DNA from: WVZH01 sp034430895
GTDB taxonomy: Bacteria; Chloroflexota; Anaerolineae; Anaerolineales; E44-bin32
Assembly: GCA_034430895.1 (NCBI GenBank)
Contig: DAOUDW010000035.1
Span: 148,435-212,434, forward strand
Direction: 5' to 3'
DNA: 64,000 nucleotides
Positions 19,136-28,594 of this stretch are shown piece by piece. How positions within the stretch are numbered: the stretch's first letter is position 1; every line of letters begins with the position of its first letter. The position numbers and the translations under genes were made by a program. Below the pieces are notes generated by a model, which did not search any database, had not been told where the DNA came from, and worked only from the letters and a program-made list of their open reading frames with translations.

Positions 19136-21742
19136 CTAGGCTTTTGATTCGCCATCCGAAGGATCATCACCGTTATCATCCATGAAACGCTGCTGCCATT
19201 CATACAGACGATTGAGCGCTTCCAACGGCGGAAGACTATTGAGGTCGATTTTCTTTAATTCTTCGAGTATGGGGTTTTTCTGCGGGAACAGGTTTAGCTG
19301 ACGATCCGGTACATTCTTCTCATCACGCATGGCGTTCGAATCCATTTCAAAATGATTCAGGATCTCCTGTGCCCTGTGGATCACCGGACGAGGCATGCCC
19401 GCCAATTCCGCCACGTGAATACCGTACGATTTATCCGCACCGCCGGGCACAATGGCGTGCAGGAATACGACTTCACCCCCTTCTTCCGACACTGCCACGT
19501 TGTAATTTCGTACGCCGGGTAACACTTCGGATAACTGCGTCAATTCATGATAATGCGTGGCGAAGAGTGTTCGGGCGCGTAAACGTGGGTGATTATGCAC
19601 GTATTCCACGACCGCCCAGGCGATCGAGACGCCATCATATGTACTCGTACCGCGCCCGACCTCGTCCAGGACAAGCAGACTTCGGTTTGTGGCATGATTG
19701 AGGATATTGGCCGTTTCCACCATCTCCACCATGAACGTCGATTGGCCGGCGTGAATTTCATCTTGCGCGCCTATGCGCGTGAAAATACGATCGGTTATTC
19801 CCAGGCGCGCCGATTTCGCCGGTACGAAACTGCCCATCTGCGCCAGGAGGACGATCAAGGCCACCTGCCGAAGATAGGTTGATTTGCCGGACATGTTCGG
19901 TCCGGTGATGATGCGAATCTTCTCGCCGTCCTCGAATACAGCGTCATTGGGGACAAAGCGTTTCGATTCGAGGAACTTTTCGACAACCGGATGCCGTGCG
20001 CCGTAGATATCGAGCGCGTCGCCTTCAATCAATTGGGGGCGCACGTAGCCCTCGTTAGCTGCCACATCCGCCAAACCGGCGACCACGTCCAAACGCGCCA
20101 AGGCGCGAGCGGTGTTCAACAAACGCCGCGCCTGTTCGCCGATTTCCTGACATATCTCTCGAAACAACTGTGTTTCCATTTCACGGATTTGCTCTTCCGC
20201 CGTAAGCACGCGCGATTCGTAATCCTTCATCTCCGGCGTGATGAATCTTTCGGCGTTGACCAGCGTCTGCTTGCGGATATATTCTTCTGGGACTTCTTCG
20301 CTGTGCGTGCGGGTGACCTCGATGTAGTATCCGAAGACTTTGTTGTAGCCGACCTTCAAGCTTTTGATCCCCGTGCGTTCCCGCTCCACCGATTCCAGTG
20401 CTCCGATCCACTCCCGCGCTTCTCTGGTTCCCTCAACCACATCGTCCAACGCTTGGGAAAACCCTTCACGGATCACACCAGTGTGGGCCAACGTCGCCGG
20501 CGGATCTTCGGCAATGGCGCGATGCAGCAAATCACACACATCCTCACATGCATCCAACTGCTCGCCTGTCGATGCGAATGGTCCATCTTTGTGTCCTTGC
20601 ATCAATTCGATCAACGCGGGTATCCGCCCAAGCAGCTCCCGTAGGCTGGTCAGATCGTTCGGGCCGGCGACCCCGATCGAAATACGGTTGGTCAGCCGTT
20701 CGATATCGCCAATTTTCTTCAGGTGTTCCCGCATCTCGGCCCGCCAGAGCCCATCAGCGTAAAATGCGTCCACTTGGTCCAGACGTACCTCGATCCGTTC
20801 GATGTCGAGCAGCGGATTGCCGATCCAATGCCGGATCAGGCGTTTTCCCATTGGAGTCAAGGTCGCGTCCACAACGCCGAGCAGCGACCCCTGCACTTTT
20901 CCCGTGCGCAGGGTCTCGGTCAACTCCAGGTTCCGACGCGTAGCCGCATCCAACACCATCGCCTCGCTGAGCGAATAGCTCGACAATCCGGTCATCAGCT
21001 TGACGGCTTCATTCTGAGTCGACTTCAGATATTCGAGAATGGCAGCCGCGGCGCGTGCGGCCTGCGGCTTTTTACCCAAACCGAATCCATCCAGCGTCCC
21101 CGCTTTGAAATGATCTTTCAGGGTCTCCGCTGCACGGTCCAATTCGAAGCGCCAATCCGGCAGTTTCGTGCTGTGCCCGGACCATTCCCCCTCGAGATCG
21201 AGCGACTCGGGCAGGATCACTTCCGCCGGCCGCAGGCGAATTAATTCCTGTCGAATCACGGCCATCGCCGTCGATGTCTCCACCTGCGTGGCGGCGAATT
21301 CACTCGTGCTAACATCGGCATAGGCGATTCCGACGCCATCGTCCTCCACGACGATAGCAAGCAAGTAGTTATTCGCATCCCCCGGCAGCAATTCCGCCTC
21401 GACGACCGTGCCCGGCGTGATTACACGTACGACCTCGCGGGGGAATAAACCGCTCACCGGTCCGTCCCCGACCTGTTCGCAAATTGCAACGTGATAGCCC
21501 TTCTCGATCAGGCGGGAGAGGTAATTTTCAGCGGCGTGATGGGGGATGCCCGCCATGGGCACACGCGCGCCCTTGGCCACGTTGCGCGAAGTAAGCACGA
21601 TGTCCAATTCCCGGGAGGTGATCTCCGCATCTTCGTCGAAGGTCTCGTAGAAATCCCCCAGACGGAAGAAGAGAATCGCATCGGGATGCTGCTTCTTGAT
21701 CTCGAGATACTGTTTACGAACCGGGGTGATTTTGGCACTCAT
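19136..21742 (-). CDS. mutS: DNA mismatch repair protein MutS
   Basis: Recognises mismatches and loops, then recruits MutL. The N-terminal mismatch-reading motif FFRLGDFYETF holds the Phe-Tyr-Glu wedge near residue 30. The connector, lever and clamp domains follow. The ABC-type ATPase has Walker A GPNMSGKSTYLRQ near 617 and Walker B LLVLDEVGRGTSTYDG. The 868-residue length is normal for MutS1. The minus-strand start ATG at 21742 is divergent from the ROK kinase. No mutL is in the window. The stop faces the stop of the deaminase fusion 27 bases away. Confidence 0.97.
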   Translation of the reverse strand: MSAKITPVRKQYLEIKKQHPDAILFFRLGDFYETFDEDAEITSRELDIVLTSRNVAKGARVPMAGIPHHAAENYLSRLIEKGYHVAICEQVGDGPVSGLFPREVVRVITPGTVVEAELLPGDANNYLLAIVVEDDGVGIAYADVSTSEFAATQVETSTAMAVIRQELIRLRPAEVILPESLDLEGEWSGHSTKLPDWRFELDRAAETLKDHFKAGTLDGFGLGKKPQAARAAAAILEYLKSTQNEAVKLMTGLSSYSLSEAMVLDAATRRNLELTETLRTGKVQGSLLGVVDATLTPMGKRLIRHWIGNPLLDIERIEVRLDQVDAFYADGLWRAEMREHLKKIGDIERLTNRISIGVAGPNDLTSLRELLGRIPALIELMQGHKDGPFASTGEQLDACEDVCDLLHRAIAEDPPATLAHTGVIREGFSQALDDVVEGTREAREWIGALESVERERTGIKSLKVGYNKVFGYYIEVTRTHSEEVPEEYIRKQTLVNAERFITPEMKDYESRVLTAEEQIREMETQLFREICQEIGEQARRLLNTARALARLDVVAGLADVAANEGYVRPQLIEGDALDIYGARHPVVEKFLESKRFVPNDAVFEDGEKIRIITGPNMSGKSTYLRQVALIVLLAQMGSFVPAKSARLGITDRIFTRIGAQDEIHAGQSTFMVEMVETANILNHATNRSLLVLDEVGRGTSTYDGVSIAWAVVEYVHNHPRLRARTLFATHYHELTQLSEVLPGVRNYNVAVSEEGGEVVFLHAIVPGGADKSYGIHVAELAGMPRPVIHRAQEILNHFEMDSNAMRDEKNVPDRQLNLFPQKNPILEELKKIDLNSLPPLEALNRLYEWQQRFMDDNGDDPSDGESKA

Positions 21743-21787
21743 GACAGTTGCATTCTAAGCGCTGCACGTTCAAACTTCAAGCGTCTA

Positions 21788-21796
21788 TGATATACT
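21788..21796 (+). promoter_or_regulatory. Extended -10 element giving a probable leaderless ROK transcript
   Basis: TGATATACT is an extended -10. It ends six bases before the ATG at 21803, so transcription from this element would begin at or next to the A of the start codon. No ribosome-binding site is visible between them. Confidence 0.5.
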
Positions 21797-21802
21797 CGCC
21801 GC

Positions 21803-22756
21803 ATGTCGCAAATCGTATCCGTTGACCTTGGCGGTACGCACATTCGGGCGGCGTTCTTCCCGACATTCGAACCGACCCCGGCTACGCAGACCAAAATCGA
21901 AACGCTCGCCGCTGAAGGTCCGGATGCGGTCATCGAACGCATCGCCAAAACGATCGAATCCCAGATTTCCGATAACGTTGAAAACAATCAAATCCGCATC
22001 GGCATCGGCGCGCCGGGCCCGCTCGATCCGGCCACCGGCGTGATCCTCGAGGCGCCCAATCTGCCTGGATGGAAAAACATCCCCCTTGTCGAGCGGATCC
22101 AGGCGTATTTCAACTGCCCGGTCTTGCTGGGCAACGACGCCAACATGGCCGCGCTTGCCGAGTGGCGCTTCGGCGCCGGCGCAGGCACGCAGCATCTCGT
22201 TTATTTGACCATCAGCACCGGGATTGGCGGCGGGATTATCATCGACGGGCGTCTGCTGACCGGCGCGCATGGTTATGCCGGCGAAGTGGGCCATGTCAGC
22301 ATATCGCTCGACGGGCCCCGCTGTGGCTGCGGCCAATACGGACACGTGGAGGCATTGGCCGCCGGCCCTGCAATCGCCCGTCGGGCAAACGATAAATTAT
22401 CCGCCGGCCAGGAATCTTCGTTGCGCGAGAAGTACGAAGCCGGAGGAGAAATCCGAGCCGAAGACATCGGCCAGGCAGCGCACCAAGGCGATTCCCTGGC
22501 CCTGGAAACGCTCAACGAAATCGGAGACATTCTCGGCAATCACCTGGCGAATTTGGCGCACACATTCAATCCTGAAATTTTCGTTCTCGGTGGAGGAGTC
22601 TCGCAGATCGGAGAACCATTCTTTGAGCCCATCCGAGAAGCCATTCGAAAGTACGTCATTCACCCGTTTTATCTAGAGGGTCTGCGTATCATCCCTGCGG
22701 CTTTGGGGGACGATGCCGGGCTCGTAGGCGCAATGATTCTCGCCCATCAAATATAA
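21803..22756 (+). CDS. ROK family sugar kinase (glucokinase-like)
   Basis: Phosphorylates a hexose or N-acetylhexosamine with ATP. The phosphate-1 motif VDLGGTHIRAA is at the N-terminus, the sugar-binding GNDANMAALAEW near 112, and STGIGGGIIIDG near 137. The ROK zinc motif is GHVSISLDGPRCGCGQYGHVEA, with histidine in place of the third cysteine, a variant common in glucokinases. No helix-turn-helix precedes the kinase, so it is an enzyme and not a NagC-type repressor. At 317 residues it is full length. It is two bases from the substrate-binding protein of the next transporter, which suggests co-expression with import of a sugar or peptide-linked sugar. Confidence 0.9.
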   Translation: MSQIVSVDLGGTHIRAAFFPTFEPTPATQTKIETLAAEGPDAVIERIAKTIESQISDNVENNQIRIGIGAPGPLDPATGVILEAPNLPGWKNIPLVERIQAYFNCPVLLGNDANMAALAEWRFGAGAGTQHLVYLTISTGIGGGIIIDGRLLTGAHGYAGEVGHVSISLDGPRCGCGQYGHVEALAAGPAIARRANDKLSAGQESSLREKYEAGGEIRAEDIGQAAHQGDSLALETLNEIGDILGNHLANLAHTFNPEIFVLGGGVSQIGEPFFEPIREAIRKYVIHPFYLEGLRIIPAALGDDAGLVGAMILAHQI

Positions 22757-22758
22757 AC

Positions 22759-24345
22759 ATGGAAAATAAAATCACATCAAAATTGACCATCACTATCCTT
22801 GCCTGCGCGCTGATCGTATGTGCTTGTTCGAGTTCAAACGAGGCGAATTCGATCGTCTACGGACTCACGCTGGCACCCTCCGGCATCGACCCGCATTTGA
22901 ACGCCTCCGCCGAACTGGGTATCCCACTCAGTTCGGTGTACGACACGCTGATCTTTCAAGATCCGGACAGCGGTGCGTTCGTTCCCGGGCTCGCCGAAGA
23001 ATGGACGATCAGCGACGACGGTCTTACCTACACGTTCGACCTGCGCGACGACGTCATTTTTCACGACGGAACCCCATTCAATGCCGACGCCGTGATCGCC
23101 AATATCGACTACACCACCGATCCCGAGAACCATTCTTTTAAAGCCGCTCTCATGCTGGGGCCATTGGCGGGCGTCGAAGTACTCGACGAATACACCGTCG
23201 TTTTCCGCCTCGAAGAACCCTATGCACCGCTGCTGGACGCCCTCTCACAGGTCTATCTGGGAATGGCATCGCCGCTTGCCCTGGAAACCTGGGGACCGAG
23301 TGAATATCAATACCATCAAGTAGGCACGGGTCCTTATCGATTCGTTGAATACGTTCCCAACGATCACCTTACCCTTTCCCGCTATGAAGATTACAACTGG
23401 GCGCCATCGATTTACAATCAACGCAGCGCTTCGATCGAAACCATTGTCTTCCGTTTCTATGAAGATTCCGCCACACGCGCCCTTGCGCTGGAAAGTGGTG
23501 AAGTCGATGTTATTGGCGAGGTGCCGCATCTCGATGCCACCCGGCTGGATGCGGATGAGGATTTCGAGCTGCACCCCATCGCCATACCCGGCCAGCCAAT
23601 GCAATTCTTGTTCAACACGCTGCGCAGCCCAACCGACGATGTGCGTGTACGTGAAGCGTTAATCGCCGCCGTCGATCGCGCCGATGTGGTCAAGACTGTA
23701 TTTGGGACACACTCCCCGGTCGCAAATGGCCCGTTGTCTGCCGTCACAAAAGGTTACTCGCCCGAGGCGCCCTTCCCCGGCTACGATCCGGGCCATGCGG
23801 CAGATCTGCTGGAAGCAGCCGGATGGCAAGACGATGACGGTGATGGAATCCGCAGGCGTGAAGGTGAAGAGCTTCACATTCACATCGTCGCGCCACCCTG
23901 GGGCTCGAATTCAGAAGTCGCCCAACTGCTGCGTGCGGCATGGGATAAAGTGGGCGCCACCGTCGAAATCGAGATCGCCCCGGGTTTCGGCCCACTCAAC
24001 GAAGTCCAAGCATCGGGAGCGTATCATCTTATTGGAATCAATCTTTTTGATTCCGATCCCGATCTGCTGCGGTCCTTTTACACCAGCGAGGGGTTTTATA
24101 ATTGGAGCGGATATTCCGATCCGGATCTAGATCGCATACTCAATCAGGCTGCACAGGCTTCCCTGGACGCTGAACTGCGTTGGGAGTTGTACGCGGCAGC
24201 AGCCACACTGATACGCGATCAGGCGTTGCTGATACCGATTCGGGATTACGTCAATCTCGTGGTGACCAGCAATCGCCTGGAAGGTTTACATTTCTCAGCC
24301 CAAGGATGGTTTCCTTTACTGATCGATCTGGAAACGGCGCGCTAA
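22759..24345 (+). CDS. Solute-binding lipoprotein of an oligopeptide/nickel-type ABC importer
   Basis: Family 5 extracytoplasmic solute-binding protein. The signal peptide ends in a lipobox-like IVCAC, giving a lipidated cysteine near residue 23. The conserved opening GLTLAPSGIDPHLNASAELG, the FVPGLAEEWTISDDGLTYTFDLRDDVIFHDGTPFNADAV stretch and the DVRVREALIAAVDR helix are family hallmarks. Ligands in this family include peptides, nickel, heme precursors and oligosaccharides, and the ligand here cannot be read. The gene lies two bases after the ROK kinase and about 40 bases into the first permease frame, so it is part of one operon. 528 residues is normal. Confidence 0.9.
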   Translation: MENKITSKLTITILACALIVCACSSSNEANSIVYGLTLAPSGIDPHLNASAELGIPLSSVYDTLIFQDPDSGAFVPGLAEEWTISDDGLTYTFDLRDDVIFHDGTPFNADAVIANIDYTTDPENHSFKAALMLGPLAGVEVLDEYTVVFRLEEPYAPLLDALSQVYLGMASPLALETWGPSEYQYHQVGTGPYRFVEYVPNDHLTLSRYEDYNWAPSIYNQRSASIETIVFRFYEDSATRALALESGEVDVIGEVPHLDATRLDADEDFELHPIAIPGQPMQFLFNTLRSPTDDVRVREALIAAVDRADVVKTVFGTHSPVANGPLSAVTKGYSPEAPFPGYDPGHAADLLEAAGWQDDDGDGIRRREGEELHIHIVAPPWGSNSEVAQLLRAAWDKVGATVEIEIAPGFGPLNEVQASGAYHLIGINLFDSDPDLLRSFYTSEGFYNWSGYSDPDLDRILNQAAQASLDAELRWELYAAAATLIRDQALLIPIRDYVNLVVTSNRLEGLHFSAQGWFPLLIDLETAR

Positions 24346-25268
24346 GAACCGTCGCTCGCCGATTGCTTGAGGGTTTGATCACCGCCTGGGCAGCGGTAAC
24401 GGTTACGTTTTTTGCGCTTCATCTCACTGCCGGTGATCCGCTCTCGGGTTTGTTCAGCCGAGGCCTTGCGACTCAAGAACAGATCGAAACCACTCGCATC
24501 AGCCTTGGCCTCGATGCCCCATTACTCATTCAGTATCTTCGTTATTTAGCCGGCATCTTTCGCGGCGACCTGGGCGTTTCGCTCTACACGCGTCGTCCTG
24601 TCAGCCAGGAAATCTTCGCGCAGCTCCCGTCGACACTGGAATTGGCCTTCTCTGGACTGTTGATTGCCATTTCGCTCGGCTTCGTTCTTGGGATTCTATC
24701 TGCCTGGAGAGAGCATCACTTCACTGGGAAACTTGCCGCGTTGGTCACCGGCATGGCGACTGGTTTTCCCGTCGCCTTCACAGGCATCCTTGCCCTCTAC
24801 GCCGTACGAACCAGCTACCAACATCTACCCAATGGATCTTTATCCCCCATTCAGCATCTCGTACTTCCTGCACTCGTGCTCGGATTCGCTTCGGCAGGCG
24901 GCATTGCGCGTGTGGTTCATGCCGGATTGCGAGAGAGTATGCGCAAGCCCTACATGCTCGCCGTGCAAGCTCGAGGCATACAGCGAGGCTTTCGATTCCT
25001 CTGGCACGCGTTGAAACCTTCCCTCCCACCTGCTGTCTCCATGAGCGCCTTGGAAGCAGCTTTCTTGCTCTCCGGAACCGTTGTCACGGAGACGATCTTC
25101 GCCCGCCCGGGACTTGGAAGGTTGTTGATCGATTCGATCCTCGATGGGGATTATCCCATCGCCATGGGAATCGTTGCCATCGTCGCCATTTTCTACACAT
25201 TGAGTCACATCTTCGCCGATCTCGTCTCTGTGGCAATCGACCCCCGTCTTCGCAGGCGTTCCCAATGA
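24306..25268 (+). CDS. ABC importer permease, DppB type
   Basis: First membrane subunit of the oligopeptide-type importer. The N-terminal ARRLLEGLITAWAAVTVTFFALHL helix, the GDLGVSLYTRRPVSQEI stretch and the cytoplasmic coupling loop (YMLAVQARGIQRGFRFLWHALKP) are typical. The start is uncertain: the frame opens at 24180, but the region before 24306 reads as a shadow of the binding protein. The ATG at 24306 gives 320 residues and 20 residues ahead of the first helix, close to the family norm; it overlaps the upstream gene by 40 bases and has a poor ribosome site. The final codon overlaps the next ATG. Confidence 0.85.
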   Translation: MVSFTDRSGNGALRTVARRLLEGLITAWAAVTVTFFALHLTAGDPLSGLFSRGLATQEQIETTRISLGLDAPLLIQYLRYLAGIFRGDLGVSLYTRRPVSQEIFAQLPSTLELAFSGLLIAISLGFVLGILSAWREHHFTGKLAALVTGMATGFPVAFTGILALYAVRTSYQHLPNGSLSPIQHLVLPALVLGFASAGGIARVVHAGLRESMRKPYMLAVQARGIQRGFRFLWHALKPSLPPAVSMSALEAAFLLSGTVVTETIFARPGLGRLLIDSILDGDYPIAMGIVAIVAIFYTLSHIFADLVSVAIDPRLRRRSQ

Positions 25269-26068
25269 AACGACTGGCGGATTACCTGGCATTCTTCTGG
25301 CTGTCGCTGGTTGTGATCCTCGCCATCCTCGCTCCCTGGATCGCACCTGCAAATCCCTACCACCCCGTCGCCGATCCGCTCTTGTCGCCGCATGCCCACC
25401 CTCCCCTTGGGACAGATAATCTTGGCCGCGATCTCTGGTCGCGGCTGCTGTTCGGTTGCCGGATCAGCCCTGGCGCTGCTCTGCTCTCAGCACTACTAAC
25501 GTTGGTCATTGGCAGTCTACTGGGATTCGTCGCCGCCATTCTGGGCGGGAAGATCGATCGTATCCTCTCCGCAGTTGTCAACGCTGCGCTTGCTGTCCCG
25601 GCTCTTTTACTGGCCATGCTTCTTGTTGCCGGTTTCGGTCCGGGCATCACGACGGTAATTGTGGCGATCGGCCTGGGTGGCGCGCCTGCCTTCGCGCGTG
25701 TGACGCGCACGATCTGTCTGCAGTTAATGGAAAAAGAATACATCTACGCCGCAGAGGCTTTGGGCGCCACTCGTCCGCACATCGTGTTTCGACATCTGCT
25801 TCCCAACGCTGCCGGCCAGATCGTCATCCTCGCCACGACCCACTATGCCTGGGCGTTCATGGGTATCACCACTCTGACGTTCCTCGGCCTGGCCGGCGAT
25901 CCATCCCTTCCAGATTGGGGATCGATCCTCAATCAAGGTCGTTCCTTTCTCACACAAGCGCCCTGGTTCGTCTTGGCGCCAGGGTCCGCGATTACGATGA
26001 CCATTTTGTCCATCCACCACATCGGTGCTTCGTTTACCGCTCCGGAATTCCCTGCACACATTCGCTGA
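25265..26068 (+). CDS. ABC importer permease, DppC type
   Basis: Second membrane subunit, 267 residues, six helices. LGTDNLGRDLWSRLLFG is the family's conserved entry motif, and YIYAAEALGATRPHIVFRHLLPN is the EAA coupling loop that docks on the ATPase. The start ATG overlaps the upstream stop as ATGA. No ATP-binding gene (DppD/DppF) follows: the next gene is a phosphate carrier 125 bases on. The importer must therefore share an ATPase made elsewhere, or its ATPase genes were lost. Confidence 0.9.
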   Translation: MKRLADYLAFFWLSLVVILAILAPWIAPANPYHPVADPLLSPHAHPPLGTDNLGRDLWSRLLFGCRISPGAALLSALLTLVIGSLLGFVAAILGGKIDRILSAVVNAALAVPALLLAMLLVAGFGPGITTVIVAIGLGGAPAFARVTRTICLQLMEKEYIYAAEALGATRPHIVFRHLLPNAAGQIVILATTHYAWAFMGITTLTFLGLAGDPSLPDWGSILNQGRSFLTQAPWFVLAPGSAITMTILSIHHIGASFTAPEFPAHIR

Positions 26069-26192
26069 GTGCCAATCTGATATTCAGTGTGGTAAACTGG
26101 ATCAACATCGTTCCTGTGCTGTGATTAATGGGATTATGGCTTGGCTTATTGCCCTCTCACAGATAGATACTTCGGTCAGATAGGCAAACGAC

Positions 26193-27164
26193 TTGATCGT
26201 CACCCTGCTGGCATTGGCACTGATTTTTGACTTTCTAAACGGCATTCACGACAGCTCCAACATCGTTGCCGGTGTGATTTCGTCTCGCGCCATGCGGCCC
26301 AAAAACGCGTTGGCGCTTTCTGCGGTGGCAAATTTCATCGGTCCATTCTTGTTTGGCGTGGCAGTTGCCAAGACTGTTGGCGATGGCCTGCTCGACATCG
26401 ACGCTATCGATCTGAACGTTGTCACAGCCGCACTGACATCAGCGATCCTTTGGAATGTGATCACCTGGTATATTGGTATCCCATCATCATCTTCACACGC
26501 ACTGATCGGCGGTCTTTTGGGCGGCGCCATTCTTGCGGATGGCTTTAAAGTCGTTCAAATCGCTGGTCTACTCAAAATCTTACTCACATTGCTGATTTCA
26601 CCTCTGCTCGGGATGCTGGTCGGATTCTTCTTCATTCGACTTATTCTCTGGTTGTTTCGCAAAGCAACACCAAAAGTCAACACCCTTTTTCGACGCATTC
26701 AGGTTTTGACCCTTCTCGGTCTGGCTCTGAGCCATGGCGCCAACGACGCCCAGAAAACAATGGGCGTTATTACCCTGGGCCTGGTATTAATGGGGAGAAT
26801 ATCCACTTTTACCGTACCGATCTGGGTAATTACGATCAGCGCGGCCGCCATTGCGTTGGGAACTGCAATCGGCGGCTGGCGCCTGATCCGCACACTTGGC
26901 GGCAAGATCTTCCGCATCCGCCCCGTGCACGCCTTCTCATCTCAAGTCGCTGGATCGGCCGTAATTCTCAGCGCTGCTATCTTTGGCGGACCGGTCAGCA
27001 CGACTCAAGTCATGAGCTCCGCCATCGTGGGTGTTGGTGCGGGTCAGCGCATGAACATGGTGCGTTGGCAGGTTTTGGGCGAGATGGTCGTAGCCTGGCT
27101 TTTTACCATCCCCCTTACAGCCGGATTATCTGCCCTCTTGTTCCTGATTTTCGAAGCCTTCTAA
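26193..27164 (+). CDS. pit: PiT family inorganic phosphate transporter
   Basis: Low-affinity phosphate (metal-phosphate) symporter of 323 residues. The two inverted PiT signatures are visible: FDFLNGIHDSSNIVAGVISSRAM near the N-terminus and LSHGANDAQKTMGVI near residue 180. The second half ends GGPVSTTQVMSSAIVGVGAG. The start appears to be TTG at 26193 with only a weak AGGC upstream, so expression may be low; no better start lies in the 120 bases before it. Its stop codon TAA shares three bases with the opposing miaA stop, so the two messages overlap tail to tail. Confidence 0.92.
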   Translation: MIVTLLALALIFDFLNGIHDSSNIVAGVISSRAMRPKNALALSAVANFIGPFLFGVAVAKTVGDGLLDIDAIDLNVVTAALTSAILWNVITWYIGIPSSSSHALIGGLLGGAILADGFKVVQIAGLLKILLTLLISPLLGMLVGFFFIRLILWLFRKATPKVNTLFRRIQVLTLLGLALSHGANDAQKTMGVITLGLVLMGRISTFTVPIWVITISAAAIALGTAIGGWRLIRTLGGKIFRIRPVHAFSSQVAGSAVILSAAIFGGPVSTTQVMSSAIVGVGAGQRMNMVRWQVLGEMVVAWLFTIPLTAGLSALLFLIFEAF

Positions 27165-28093
27165 TCCGTTTCCATGCACCACGCCGATATTATCGAAACC
27201 ATCTCTTTACCAACATCCAGGTTTGCATCCAGCCAATGAATCTTTGGGTCATCCGGTTTAAACCAGTTCGCTTGCCTGCGTACAAATTGCCTCGTTAAAC
27301 GGCGGATTTGCAGGATAGCTTCATCCAGAGTTATTTTTCCCTGCAAGTGCTCTGCAATTTGCTTGTATCCAATTGCGGACATCGCCACGTTCTTCGGACC
27401 TACGCCTTTGGATAACAGCGTCCGGACCTCCTCGATAAAACCTGCTTCGATCATGGCATCGATGCGTGCATCGATTCTGGCATACAGCTGCTTACGCGGC
27501 ATTTGAAGTCCAATCCGCAGCACATCAAATTTTGGCGGCGCTTTTCTGCGCATACTGCTTGCCGGCACGCCGCTGATATGGCTGATTTCCAAGGCACGAA
27601 CCACGCGGCGCACATTTCGATGATCGATACGCTGCGCCGAAACCGGATCGATTTCGTTAAGTCTTTCGTGCAACGCCTGGGAGCCATGTTCCCTTGCATA
27701 CGCCTCGAATTCGCGCCGCAGTTCTGGATCGCTTTCCTTCGGCGGTGGCTGCCATCCTTCTAAAATGGCGGCAAAATATTGCCCCGTCCCCCCGACGAGC
27801 ATCGGCAGTCGCTCTCGCGCATGGATTTCACCAATCGCATCCAATGCAGCCTGACAATAATCGACCAATGACCAAGGCGTTTCAGGATCGGCCACATCGA
27901 TGAGATGATGGGGAACCTGTGCCCTTTGTTGCGGTGTCGGTTTCGCCGTGCCGATATCCATGCCGCGGTAGATCTGACGTGAATCCACAGAGATAATTTC
28001 CGAATTCATTTCTCGGGCTGCGAGTATCGCCGCATCGGTCTTACCAACGGCGGTGGGCCCGAAAACGGCAGCAACCCGATTGGCGATATTCAC
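27161..28093 (-). CDS. miaA: tRNA dimethylallyltransferase
   Basis: Transfers an isopentenyl group to A37 of UNN-decoding tRNAs. The P-loop GPTAVGKTDAA is near residue 12, followed by DSRQIYRGMDIGTAKP and VGGTGQYFAAIL, all family signatures. 310 residues is full length. It starts with GTG at 28093, which overlaps the stop of yraN by four bases (GTGA), so translation of miaA is probably coupled to yraN. Its stop overlaps the pit stop on the other strand. Confidence 0.95.
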   Translation of the reverse strand: MNIANRVAAVFGPTAVGKTDAAILAAREMNSEIISVDSRQIYRGMDIGTAKPTPQQRAQVPHHLIDVADPETPWSLVDYCQAALDAIGEIHARERLPMLVGGTGQYFAAILEGWQPPPKESDPELRREFEAYAREHGSQALHERLNEIDPVSAQRIDHRNVRRVVRALEISHISGVPASSMRRKAPPKFDVLRIGLQMPRKQLYARIDARIDAMIEAGFIEEVRTLLSKGVGPKNVAMSAIGYKQIAEHLQGKITLDEAILQIRRLTRQFVRRQANWFKPDDPKIHWLDANLDVGKEMVSIISAWCMETD

Positions 28094-28464
28094 AATCCCT
28101 GCTCCTCTTCGATCGCATTTTCGTAATGTGCGATGCGATCCACACTCCCGTATCGATGGGCATCAATGGCTACAACGTCGATTCTCCAACTCGTATCAAA
28201 GTGATCGTGTTCTTGCAGATAACTTAAAGCCGCTTGTTGAATGTGTCGGCGTTTATCTCTCGTCAGGCTTTCCTCAGGCGTACCGTAGGCATCCGATGTA
28301 CGTGTGCGAACCTCCACAATCACCAGGGTTTCATTGTCCAGAGCGACGATATCGATCTCGCCTTCCTCGCAGCACCAATTTCGGTCCAATATTTCAAATC
28401 CCTTCGACTGCAGATAGCGCGCTGCCACATCTTCTCCCCATTTGCCCAATTCATGCGATCGCAT
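28090..28464 (-). CDS. yraN: YraN/UPF0102 endonuclease-like protein
   Basis: Small restriction-endonuclease-fold protein, 124 residues, role not settled in any species. ELGKWGEDVAARYLQSKGFEIL and the nuclease-like EGEIDIVALDNETLVIVEVRTR are present; the D...EVR acids match the PD-(D/E)XK core. The frame reaches 28491, but GGAG is best placed for the GTG at 28467 or the ATG at 28464, so I use the ATG. Forms a yraN-miaA pair through a four-base overlap. Confidence 0.9.
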   Translation of the reverse strand: MRSHELGKWGEDVAARYLQSKGFEILDRNWCCEEGEIDIVALDNETLVIVEVRTRTSDAYGTPEESLTRDKRRHIQQAALSYLQEHDHFDTSWRIDVVAIDAHRYGSVDRIAHYENAIEEEQGL

Positions 28465-28594
28465 CACAATATTCACTCCACGGTAAACCATATCATTGTA
28501 CAGGATTCATGGACCAGAATCCGGTCCGCGCGAATATAATAGGCATAATCAAATCATCGACTCATAGAAAAACGAGCTGTCCATAAAGAATATC

